Shown here: positions 6,550 to 11,832 of the stretch, in pieces
Layout: each line of letters begins with the position of its first letter
Position numbering within the stretch: position 1 is the first letter of the stretch
Assembly (NCBI GenBank): GCA_030147325.1
Contig: JASLAA010000127.1
Location: forward strand, 1-13,347
Reading direction: 5' to 3'
Length of the DNA: 13,347 nt
Source: Arthrobacter sp.
GTDB lineage: Bacteria; Actinomycetota; Actinomycetes; Actinomycetales; Micrococcaceae
Notes under the pieces: model-generated
Seen by the model: only the letters and a program-made list of their open reading frames with translations
The model's database searches: none
Told to the model about the DNA's origin: nothing
Program-made: the position numbers and the translations under genes

Positions 6550-7170
6550 CTAGGACTCGGGGCGGACCGTCGCCTCCACGGCCTCTCCGCCGCCGGCCGG
6601 TTCCACCGTCACGGTCCGCACGGTCTCCGGCACGTCCGGGAAACCACCGATCATCAGCAGGTCGCTGGTCTCCCCCGGCAGGACTCCTCCGCTGTACTCA
6701 CCGACGAGCCCGACGACCTCGGGCGAGGCCTCACCACCGTTGGCGGCCGCCCCCCACTCCCCGATCACGATGGACGCGGGTCGGAACTGCAGGTCCTGGC
6801 CCTCCGGAGTCGTGACGGTCACGGTCGCGAGCTCCAGCGCCGTGCCGCCCTCGGGGTTCTGGACAGTGACCGTCGCGTACGAGACCGCTTCCTCGCCTAG
6901 CTCGGTGCGCAGCGCCTCGACGTCCTCGGGCGCTTCGGCGGGCATCACGACGTCACCCCTCGCCTCGCCGAGCAGGAATGCGAACGAACCACTGGCCGAG
7001 TCCGCGAGTCCCTCGACCGAGGGTGCCCCGGACGGCGCGGCGGCCTGCTCGGACGCGGTCTCGCGGGGATCGGGGGTGGGGCCGGGAGGCTCGGCGTCGG
7101 TGGCGGGGTTCCCCCCGCATCCGGTCACCAGGAGAAGCAGGAGGGTCGAGGACAGCAGGGTCTTCTTCAT
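6550..7170 (-). CDS. Hypothetical lipoprotein
   Basis: 206 aa. The signal sequence MKKTLLSSTLLLLLVTGC has the lipobox LVTGC with Cys18, predicting a lipid-anchored exported protein. A Pro/Ala/Glu-rich linker (about 20-55) precedes a compact region (about 58-206) rich in alternating Val/Thr: YATVTVQNPEGG, LATVTVTTPEGQ and VRTVTVEPAGGG. These look like strands of a small beta-sandwich, reminiscent of DUF4352-like or other extracellular immunoglobulin-type folds. That assignment is tentative and I do not recognise the family. I chose the ATG at 7170 because the signal sequence begins there and GGGAG lies 4 nt upstream. The gene lies 174 nt downstream of the ligD-like stop, with a hairpin between them. 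Confidence 0.75.
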   Translation of the reverse strand: MKKTLLSSTLLLLLVTGCGGNPATDAEPPGPTPDPRETASEQAAAPSGAPSVEGLADSASGSFAFLLGEARGDVVMPAEAPEDVEALRTELGEEAVSYATVTVQNPEGGTALELATVTVTTPEGQDLQFRPASIVIGEWGAAANGGEASPEVVGLVGEYSGGVLPGETSDLLMIGGFPDVPETVRTVTVEPAGGGEAVEATVRPES

Positions 7171-7216
7171 GGGTCTCCCAGCGGCCGGCGAGGGGTGGCA
7201 CCGGCACCGAATCAGG

Positions 7217-7233
7217 CCCGGCTCGACGCCGGG
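7217..7233. repeat. Hairpin between ligD-like gene and lipoprotein gene
   Basis: CCCGGC-TCGAC-GCCGGG has perfect 6-bp arms and a 5-nt loop, with no T tract on either strand. On the minus strand it falls in the leader of the lipoprotein gene and downstream of the ligD-like stop. It could weakly terminate or attenuate. In such GC-rich DNA a stem like this may also be chance. Confidence 0.3.
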
Positions 7234-7324
7234 GCGCGGCAACATTCCATCCCGTTCTACCAGCGCACGCGGCCCTGTCGCTTCCCCGGTCGCGGGTGGG
7301 CAGCACCGTTGACAGGCGGGATCG

Positions 7325-7370
7325 GTCCCGGTTAGGCGCCCCGCTCAGTCCCGGTTACGCGCCCGGCTCG
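7325..7370. repeat. Tandem 23-bp duplication across the ligD-like stop codon
   Basis: Copy 1 (7325-7347) and copy 2 (7348-7370) are head to tail and match at 20 of 23 positions; both begin GTCCCGGTTA. Copy 2 encodes the last residues of the ligD-like protein on the minus strand (...RARNRD), and the stop TGA (7347-7345) is the first triplet of the other copy. Because 23 is not a multiple of 3, the duplication changes frame. Confidence 0.75.
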
Positions 7371-8367
7371 GCTGCACCCTCATGGGCTCGCCGGGCATCT
7401 TCGGGAAATCAGGGGGAAACGGCAACTCCCCCAGTCCGTTCTGCACGTCCCGCTCCCACCAGGCGCCCAGCACGTCGATGTCCCCCGGTGCGGCATGCAG
7501 GTCCGCCCACGGATCGCCGAGGGTGCGCAGCCGCTCCGGTACCGTCGCGATGGTGAAGCCGGCGGGGTCGATCCCGGGCAGTTCGTCCCAGGTGACCGGG
7601 CAGGACACCGGGGCGTGCGGGAGAGCCCTCGGACTGTACGCGCCGGCCATGGTGCGGTCCCGGTTCGCCTGGTTGTAGTCCACGAAGATCCGCGAGCCCC
7701 GCTCCTCCTTCCACCACGCGGTGGTCACGCGGTCCGGCATCCGGCGCTCCAGCTCCCGCGCTGCTGCGATGACCGCCCGCCGGACAGCGAGGAACTCGTG
7801 CACCGGACCGATGGGGGCGAACACGTGCAGCCCCCGGTTGCCGGAGGTCTTCACGAAGGCCGTCAACCCGGCCTCGCGGAGCACCGCGCGGAGCTCGAGT
7901 GCGGCGGCCACGACGTCGTCGAACGTCGTCCCCGGCTGGGGATCGAGGTCTATCCTCAGTTCGTCGGGCAGGTCCGGTTCCGCGGCCCGCGATGCCCACG
8001 GGTGGAAGACGACAGTGTTCATCTGGACCGCCCAGACCACCGACGCAGGCTCGTCGAGGACGAGCTGCGGGTGGGACCGGCCACTCGGATACACCACCGT
8101 CACGCTGCGCACGTACTCGGGCGCACCCCTGGGCGGATTCTTGCTGAAGAAGTACTCGCCGTCCACATCGGCTCCGAAACGCTGCAGCGAGACCGGGCGT
8201 CCGCCGTTCGCGGCCAAGAAGGCCGGGGCGACGTCCAGGAAGTACCGCGCGAGGTCGAGTTTCGTGAGGCCCGACGCGGGCCAGAGCACGCGCGAGGGGC
8301 TGGAGACGCGGACGGAACGGTCGCCGTCCGGACCGGGGACATCGAGGATCGTCGCTTCGCTCGCCAT
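7345..8367 (-). CDS. LigD-type primase-polymerase (stand-alone PolDom)
   Basis: 340 aa, the usual length of free-standing LigD polymerase-domain proteins such as mycobacterial Rv3730c. All signature elements are present: SRVLWPASGLTKLDLARYF near the N-terminus, the metal-binding pair Asp140/Asp142 in LRIDLDPQ, SGNRGLHVFAPI with His181, and the third acidic residue Asp230 in RIFVDYNQANRDRTMAGAYSPR, followed by APVSCPVTWDEL. This archaeo-eukaryotic primase-like fold adds nucleotides (often ribonucleotides) in end joining and gap filling. No ligase or nuclease domain and no Ku gene is in the window, so its partner, if any, is elsewhere. I chose ATG at 8367 (MASEATIL): the frame stays open to 8511, but homology starts here and a TACATT -10 ends 6 nt upstream. 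A 23-bp duplication spans the stop codon. Confidence 0.88.
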   Translation of the reverse strand: MASEATILDVPGPDGDRSVRVSSPSRVLWPASGLTKLDLARYFLDVAPAFLAANGGRPVSLQRFGADVDGEYFFSKNPPRGAPEYVRSVTVVYPSGRSHPQLVLDEPASVVWAVQMNTVVFHPWASRAAEPDLPDELRIDLDPQPGTTFDDVVAAALELRAVLREAGLTAFVKTSGNRGLHVFAPIGPVHEFLAVRRAVIAAARELERRMPDRVTTAWWKEERGSRIFVDYNQANRDRTMAGAYSPRALPHAPVSCPVTWDELPGIDPAGFTIATVPERLRTLGDPWADLHAAPGDIDVLGAWWERDVQNGLGELPFPPDFPKMPGEPMRVQPSRARNRD

Positions 8368-8373
8368 GGGCCC

Positions 8374-8379
8374 AATGTA
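8374..8379 (-). promoter_or_regulatory. -10 hexamer TACATT, leaderless spacing (ligD-like gene)
   Basis: TACATT (8379-8374, minus strand) is followed by GGGCCC and then ATG at 8367, a 6-nt gap. No clear -35 is visible upstream. Confidence 0.5.
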
Positions 8380-8510
8380 CTCCCGGCCCCACCGCGGCGG
8401 GACCGGGGCTGTCACCGAATCGCGGCTGGAGTCTTCCTGGGGTGACATGAAGTTCATTCCGCCGTAGTAAGCAGAAGACCTGAGAAAGAGCCGCCTATTC
8501 TCTGAGGGCA

Positions 8511-8595
8511 CACCTTCGTCACTGGATCACGACTCCCAGGCGCCGCGCTCGCGGTCTGGCCCCACTCCCCGCTGCGCTCGCGGACGGCGAAGGTG
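8511..8595. repeat. Inverted repeat CACCTTCG / CGAAGGTG with internal direct repeats
   Basis: CACCTTCG (8511-8518) and CGAAGGTG (8588-8595) are perfect complements 69 nt apart. Between them GCGCTCGCGG occurs twice, 29 nt start to start. The whole could fold as one long-range stem, or be two half-sites. Its role is unknown. Confidence 0.4.
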
Positions 8596-8705
8596 AGTGC
8601 GCCCGGGAGAATTACCTTCTCAATCTTCCAACATCAACCTTGGGTATGGACCTCTCAAGCGTTTGGCGATTGGATAGGTAGAACGCCAGCGGATCGGGGG
8701 ACGCC

Positions 8706-8933
8706 GTGAACGCCGACGACCAGGGCATGCAGCTGGCAAACATCATCATCGAGGAGGACGCCGAACTTTCCGAGGTGTGGCTTCGCTACTTCTCGTTCGG
8801 TGGCAGCGCGTCCGAGGACGAGTTCGTTCTCTACGTGCTTGGAGAAGGCTCGCTTTCGGAAATGGAGCGCGACCTCGCGGCACTAGCGCTGCAGGAAGTC
8901 GTCAGCGAGCACCGAGACGCTCAGGGACGATGA
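8706..8933 (+). CDS. Small conserved hypothetical protein ('WLRYFSFGG' family)
   Basis: 75 aa, acidic, no signal or membrane segment. The core is LSEVWLRYFSFGGSASEDEFVLYVLGEG at about 21-48, then SLSEMERDLAALALQEVVSEH. As I recall, short Arthrobacter-type proteins share this layout, an L-x-x-x-W-x-R-Y-x-S-x-G-G segment followed by a helix of the form ERDLLAxAxNELI; this is memory, not a search. No function is known to me. The helical acidic character and small size suggest a partner-binding protein. The start is GTG at 8706, with GGGGGA 4 nt upstream; the ATG at 8727 lacks a usable ribosome binding site. It is convergent with the GAF-ANTAR gene (93 nt between stops), and its position suggests it belongs to the same accessory patch. 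Confidence 0.72.
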   Translation: MNADDQGMQLANIIIEEDAELSEVWLRYFSFGGSASEDEFVLYVLGEGSLSEMERDLAALALQEVVSEHRDAQGR

Positions 8934-9026
8934 CACGCACGCGAGCCGTCGCGACGCCGGCCATGAGCAGTATCCTCTGGTCGCGGTCGGTCAGCGCGGC
9001 GGAGGGCGTCGACAGGGTGTCTTCTT

Positions 9027-9782
9027 TCAGTGGGATTCGAAGTGTGTCGGTGGAGCATGCTGACCGATGGACGCGACGACAGCGGCGGCGACGTCGGCTA
9101 GTTTCATGTTTCGACTGTTGGAGGCAGCCTTGAGGATGGTTATGGCGGCGTCGTGACTGCACCTGTTTTGGCCCATGATGACGCCTGCTGCGACGTCGAT
9201 GACTGTGCGCGAGTGCATTGCATCGCGCATCTGCTGCCCGTTGTCGGCAAGGTGAGCGACCCGGACAGCCATGCGTAGGGTGTTGGAGGCTTCCCGGGCG
9301 AAGTCGACCCCTGCAGCTATGTCTTCCTCGCTGAAGGCGTCGGGTTGCGATGAGTACAGGTTCAGCCCGGCCGCGGCGAGGCCGTCGAGCGGTACGGGGA
9401 TTCCAAGGGCTGAGCGGATGCCGTGGGCGGCGATGGCGTGCGAGTACTCTCCGAAGCGGCTTTCGTTCAGGAAGTCCGTGACCGAGTAGATCTGTCCCTC
9501 GCGGGCAGCTCTGATGCAGGGTCCGTCGTCGAAGGGGTACTGGATCTCATCCATGAGTTCCGCCTGCTTGCTGCTGCTCGCGGCCGTTCCTCGGGTTCTC
9601 GGTCGAAGGAGTGTGATCCCGGCGAACACCTCCCGCTCAGGAGAGGACAGAGTGTCGGCGGCGATCTTCACGAGCCCGTCAAGAAATTCGTGGATATCAG
9701 CGCTCTCCAGGACTACGTTCTGCAGCATTCCTGGAAGGGACGATTCCTGTCGAATCTGGGCTTTGGTCATAACGCTTCGCAT
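9027..9782 (-). CDS. GAF and ANTAR domain protein (predicted RNA-binding antiterminator)
   Basis: 251 aa. Residues about 28-175 form a GAF sensor domain (DEIQYPFDDGPCIRAAREGQ, then GIRSALGIPVPLDG and ...AFSEEDIAAGVDFAREAS). Residues about 185-242 form an ANTAR domain (SRTVIDVAAGVIMGQNRCSHDAA, then LKAASNSRNMKLADVAAAVV). ANTAR domains bind paired RNA stem-loops and prevent premature transcription termination; the GAF domain would gate this with a small ligand or by dimerisation. The frame is open far upstream, but I chose ATG at 9782 (MRSVMTKAQ) because GAAGG lies 7 nt before it, whereas the ATG at 9770 has no such site. It is the last gene of a minus-strand series beginning at 10844. The sampled 60-nt lines here are 58% GC, lower than the core genes. 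Confidence 0.85.
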   Translation of the reverse strand: MRSVMTKAQIRQESSLPGMLQNVVLESADIHEFLDGLVKIAADTLSSPEREVFAGITLLRPRTRGTAASSSKQAELMDEIQYPFDDGPCIRAAREGQIYSVTDFLNESRFGEYSHAIAAHGIRSALGIPVPLDGLAAAGLNLYSSQPDAFSEEDIAAGVDFAREASNTLRMAVRVAHLADNGQQMRDAMHSRTVIDVAAGVIMGQNRCSHDAAITILKAASNSRNMKLADVAAAVVASIGQHAPPTHFESH

Positions 9783-9870
9783 TCGTTGGCCTTCAAGCCG
9801 CGGATGAGCGACCCTTCGCGTCACGCTACCGCATTGGGCGGATGCGCATGACTGTCCGAGTGAAGCAGGG

Positions 9871-10246
9871 TCAGTCGATGGAGTTGAGGGCAACGCGTTC
9901 CTTTGCGTCGAGGTGTGCGAGGCGGTCCCAGAGGACGTCGGGTGCGACCCACAGTTCATCGGCCATCTCCCAGGGGTCGCCGCCAGCCCAGCGATATGCG
10001 GCGACCGAGTCCTCGAGGGAGATCAGCCGGCGGGCGACGATGACCCTGAGGATGAGCTGGACCCGGGCGCACTGATGTCCGCGGTGTCCCATGCGTATGT
10101 GCTGTAGCTCGTGCGCTGGGGCGCACCGCCGTTCAACTTGGAGCAGCCACCGGTCTATCTGGATCCGGTCGATACCGTTCGTGCCCCCGAACTCGAGAGG
10201 CGCCAGTAACCGTATTGGTTCGCGGTCTGAACTCTATCGGTGTCAT
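9871..10246 (-). pseudogene. HExxH peptidase (ImmA/IrrE-like), apparently frameshifted
   Basis: The open frame upstream of the first in-frame ATG (10092) encodes GTNGIDRIQIDRWLLQVERR followed by CAPAHELQHIRMGHRGHQ. HELQH (10113-10099) is a zinc-peptidase HExxH motif in the context expected for ImmA/IrrE-like proteins (xVERRCxxAHELxH). After it come VARRLISLEDSVAAYRWAGG and MADELWVAPDVLWDRLAHL, typical of the family's C-terminal half. This frame has no ATG, GTG or TTG before its upstream stop at 10236-10234. In the adjacent frame an ATG at 10246, 11 nt after the ANTAR gene, gives MTPIEFRPRTNTVTGASRVR up to a run of five G (10188-10184 on this strand). Removing one G joins the frames into a 124-aa protein of normal family length. 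So it is either a decayed gene or an indel error. Starting at 10092 would give 73 aa without the catalytic motif. Confidence 0.6.
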
Positions 10247-10257
10247 TCAGCGCAGGA

Positions 10258-10539
10258 CTAGGACTCGTTCTCCTGGCCTGTTTCTACGAGAACCGAGGCG
10301 ACAACGCCCAACGTTCGGTCGGTGTCCGCGCTGATGGATCGCAGCAACGACAACGCGGTGTCCGTATCGAGCTTGTAACGCTCCATCAGCATGCCGGTCG
10401 CTCGTCCAACGACATCCCGGCCCTCCGACGCTTCGCCGAGCTTCGAAACCTCCTCGCCCTCGTCAGCGAGGCGACCGGCGACTTCCTGTAGTCGGGCGGC
10501 CAAAGCCTCCCGCGGCTCGTCCTCGCTACTGCCGCTCAC
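10258..10539 (-). CDS. ANTAR-only protein (predicted RNA-binding antiterminator)
   Basis: 93 aa. Residues 1-35 are a charged, probably coiled helix (EPREALAARLQEVAGRLADEGEEV). Residues about 38-88 are an ANTAR domain: GRDVVGRATGMLMERYKLDTDTALSLLRSIS followed by RTLGVVASVLVETG. No receiver, GAF or PAS domain is attached, so any signal must come from a partner through the N-terminal helix. The start is GTG at 10539 inside GTGA, overlapping the stop of the preceding ORF by 4 nt, so it is probably translationally coupled to it. It lies 11 nt upstream of the ATG of the peptidase remnant. It differs from PdtaR, encoded 600 nt away, in lacking the phosphorylatable domain. Confidence 0.8.
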   Translation of the reverse strand: MSGSSEDEPREALAARLQEVAGRLADEGEEVSKLGEASEGRDVVGRATGMLMERYKLDTDTALSLLRSISADTDRTLGVVASVLVETGQENES

Positions 10540-10844
10540 TGCTCTGCCTCGGCAGCTTCATCCTGCTGCCGCCGCAGGCGTCTCCCCTGGCCCTCCCTGC
10601 CCGTCTCGTCCGCGGCTAGGTCGAGGTCGTCCTGCGTGCTCCCGTTGTTGCTGCCGGCAGGGCTCTCCCCTGCATGGGTCATGGGGGCGGTCATGACATC
10701 ATTCCCAGCACGTCCAGCCTCCCCGCGAGAGTCGAAGGTGATGCCCTGGGCACGCTTCGTCTCGGGGTCCCTCCGACGCACGGTGAAAGACTTCGAGCCG
10801 TGCTTGCGGGCGCGTTCCATGATGCTGGCCATGGCCGTAATCAT
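10536..10844 (-). CDS. ORF with integrase-like N-terminus and hydrophilic tail (possible integrase remnant)
   Basis: 102 aa. Residues 5-43, MASIMERARKHGSKSFTVRRRD then PETKRAQGITFDSRGEA, match the style of the N-terminal arm-DNA-binding segment of actinobacterial tyrosine recombinases (pattern MASIxxRxxxxGxxxxxVRWRDPDTxxQxxxTFDxRxEA). After GEA the similarity stops, and no core-binding or catalytic domain (R...HxxR...Y) follows in any frame. The rest is a hydrophilic acidic tail (DDLDLAADETGREGQGRRLRRQ...). The tail might be its own 52-aa gene starting at ATG 10694, which has GGGA 8 nt upstream. The first ATG (10844) and the second (10832) both lack a good ribosome site. It overlaps the ANTAR-only gene by 4 nt. 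Its position directly after a tRNA gene supports the integrase reading. Confidence 0.5.
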   Translation of the reverse strand: MITAMASIMERARKHGSKSFTVRRRDPETKRAQGITFDSRGEAGRAGNDVMTAPMTHAGESPAGSNNGSTQDDLDLAADETGREGQGRRLRRQQDEAAEAEQ

Positions 10845-10850
10845 GGGTTG

Positions 10851-10879
10851 CTGTGCACCGGATTACAACTCCTGTGCAC
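10851..10879. repeat. Direct repeats CTGTGCAC, 21 bp apart, upstream of the integrase-like ORF
   Basis: CTGTGCAC occurs at 10851-10858 and 10872-10879, offset by 21 bp, i.e. two helical turns. The repeats lie between the tRNA 3' end and the integrase-like start, where arm-type sites of a phage attachment region would sit. A TGTAAT hexamer on the minus strand lies between them, so they could equally be operators of that promoter. Confidence 0.45.
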
Positions 10880-10894
10880 TTCTCCTGCGCCTAC

Positions 10895-10912
10895 ACGCCT
10901 CTGACGAGGCGT
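10895..10912 (-). terminator. Hairpin just after tRNA-Leu
   Basis: ACGCCTC-TGAC-GAGGCGT has perfect 7-bp arms and a 4-nt loop, beginning 4 nt after the encoded CCA on the minus strand. No T run follows on that strand (there is a short TTCT on the plus strand), so intrinsic termination is possible but not certain. Confidence 0.45.
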
Positions 10913-10915
10913 TTC

Positions 10916-11000
10916 TGGTGCCCGAAGTGGGACTCGAACCCACACACCTCTCGATACTGCATTTTGAGTGCAGCGCGTCTGCCAATTCCGCCATTCGGGC
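10916..11000 (-). tRNA. tRNA-Leu (anticodon CAA)
   Basis: 85 nt including an encoded CCA. The acceptor arms GCCCGAA and TTCGGGC pair perfectly. The anticodon stem is CTGCA/TGCAG with loop CTCAAAA, so the anticodon is CAA, reading UUG. The T arm contains GGTTCGAGTCC, and the long variable arm is typical of a class II tRNA. It is divergent from pdtaR. Its 3' end faces the accessory patch, the orientation expected when a tRNA serves as an integration target. Confidence 0.95.
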
Positions 11001-11060
11001 CCTGCCGACGCCGGCTGCGAGTGGAATGGCTGACTTCCTGCTCCGCCGGTGCGCGAATCC

Positions 11061-11066
11061 ACTCTA
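11061..11066 (-). promoter_or_regulatory. Putative tRNA-Leu -10 (TAGAGT)
   Basis: TAGAGT (11066-11061, minus strand) would start transcription near 11054, giving a 5' leader of about 54 nt before the mature tRNA. No good -35 is visible. It lies 8 bp from the -10 of pdtaR on the other strand. Confidence 0.4.
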
Positions 11067-11074
11067 CATGCCGA

Positions 11075-11096
11075 TAGGCTGTTTCCCGGACCGGGA
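11075..11096 (+). promoter_or_regulatory. Putative pdtaR -10 (TAGGCT) and adjoining palindrome
   Basis: TAGGCT (11075-11080) would start transcription near 11087, giving a leader of about 59 nt. The start point lies inside the palindrome TCCCGG-A-CCGGGA (11084-11096), which could be an operator or a 5'-terminal hairpin. A clear -35 is missing. Confidence 0.4.
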
Positions 11097-11145
11097 GGAA
11101 CCTTCCACGGGCCCGTCGGAACGCCATCATCATCAAGGAGCAACA

Positions 11146-11748
11146 GTGTCTGAACCCACCGAATCCACGCCCGCCGGACCCGCACGCCGGGTCATCGTGG
11201 CCGAGGACGAGACGCTCATCCGGCTCGACATCATCGAGATCCTGCGTGGGGAAGGCTATGAGGTCGTCGCGGAGGCCGACAACGGGGAGAAGGCCGTGGC
11301 GCTGGCCATGGAGCACAAGCCCGACCTCGTGCTCATGGACGTCAAGATGCCCGTCATGGACGGCATCACCGCGGCGGAGCAGATCGTCAAGGCACGCATC
11401 GCCCCCGTGGTCCTGCTGACCGCCTTCAGCCAGAAGGAACTGATCGAGCGCGCGCGCGACGCCGGCGCCATGGCCTACGTCGTCAAACCCTTCACTCCCG
11501 CGGACCTCATCCCCGCCATCGAGATCGCTATGTCGCGCCACGAGGAGATCAAGGCGCTCGAGGCCGAGGTCAGCGACCTGCAGGAGCAGTTCGCCACGCG
11601 CAAGCTCGTGGAGCGCGCCAAGAGCCTGCTGACCACGAAGATGGGGCTCACGGAGCCCGAGGCCTTCCGCTGGATCCAGAAGACGTCGATGGACCGCCGC
11701 CTCAGCATGCGTGAGGTCGCCGAGACGATCATCAACCAGGTCAACTGA
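11146..11748 (+). CDS. pdtaR: Response regulator with ANTAR output domain (PdtaR-like)
   Basis: 200 aa, close to M. tuberculosis Rv1626 (PdtaR) in length, domains and neighbourhood. The receiver is at about 15-130: acidic residues Glu20-Asp21 in VAEDE, phospho-acceptor Asp65 in LVLMDVKMPVMDG, Thr92, and Lys114 in VVKPF. A linker helix (RHEEIKALEAEVSDLQEQF) leads to the ANTAR domain at about 150-200 (ERAKSLLTTKMGLTEPEAFRWIQK, then RLSMREVAETII). Phosphorylation by the kinase PdtaS, not in this window, is known to promote ANTAR dimerisation and RNA binding, giving antitermination. The frame is open from 10636, but the start is GTG at 11146, because AAGGAG (11135-11140) lies 5 nt upstream and the upstream part overlaps the tRNA. 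A strong terminator follows. Confidence 0.92.
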   Translation: MSEPTESTPAGPARRVIVAEDETLIRLDIIEILRGEGYEVVAEADNGEKAVALAMEHKPDLVLMDVKMPVMDGITAAEQIVKARIAPVVLLTAFSQKELIERARDAGAMAYVVKPFTPADLIPAIEIAMSRHEEIKALEAEVSDLQEQFATRKLVERAKSLLTTKMGLTEPEAFRWIQKTSMDRRLSMREVAETIINQVN

Positions 11749-11775
11749 CGACTGCACCGCTGCTCGCACCACGAA

Positions 11776-11808
11776 AAAGACCCCCACCCGCCTCGGGTGG
11801 GGGTCTTT
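11776..11808. terminator. Bidirectional intrinsic terminator between pdtaR and pyk
   Basis: Perfect 15-bp arms, AAAGACCCCCACCCG and its complement, surround the 3-nt loop CCT. Each strand's stem ends in TCTTT, so the hairpin can stop both convergent genes: pdtaR ends 27 nt before it and pyk 24 nt on the other side. Confidence 0.93.
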
Positions 11809-11832
11809 CGCTGACCGGACCGGCGGGTCAGA

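Larger units (their letters stand above)
8368..8705. other. 338-nt divergent intergenic region, structured, left edge of the low-GC patch
   Basis: No convincing gene is present. The left end carries the ligD-like promoter. From about 8485 the base composition becomes more mixed. It contains a long inverted repeat (8511-8595) enclosing two copies of GCGCTCGCGG (8545-8554 and 8574-8583), a small AT-rich hairpin GAGAA-TTACC-TTCTC (8607-8621), and a GGGTAT hexamer (8642-8647). GGGTAT resembles the -10 of actinobacterial alternative (SigB/SigF-type) sigma factors, but I find no matching GTTT -35 at the right distance. The promoter of the gene at 8706 must lie here, but I cannot place it. Confidence 0.5.
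8480..10915. mobile_element. Candidate decayed integrative element at tRNA-Leu (left boundary not defined)
   Basis: Four things point this way: a truncated integrase-like N-terminus 72 nt from the 3' end of a tRNA gene, paired 8-bp direct repeats between them, visibly lower GC than the flanks, and accessory-type genes (two ANTAR proteins, a broken HExxH peptidase). I could not find a second copy of the tRNA 3' end in the window, so the far attachment site is lost, outside, or never existed. The left limit given is only where composition seems to change. Confidence 0.3.

Noticed and set aside
8599..8705. Hairpins 8607-8621 and CCAA/TTGG nearby as an ANTAR two-stem-loop target
   Set aside because: The loops are 5 and 8 nt rather than 6, and the A1/G4 pattern is absent. 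It is kept only as general structure.
8902..9162. 86-aa minus-strand open frame containing ALTDRDQRILLMAGVAT
   Set aside because: The second half looks protein-like, but it overlaps the end of the GAF-ANTAR gene in another frame, has no plausible start codon after that gene's stop, and has no ribosome site.
10111..10126. Palindrome GTGCGC-TGGG-GCGCAC
   Set aside because: It lies inside the HELQH coding region and is explained by codon choice.
8400..10915. A second copy of the tRNA-Leu 3' end (attachment repeat) in the window
   Set aside because: I looked for the T-arm/acceptor sequence on both strands and found only short partial resemblance near 10181-10197, not a real repeat.
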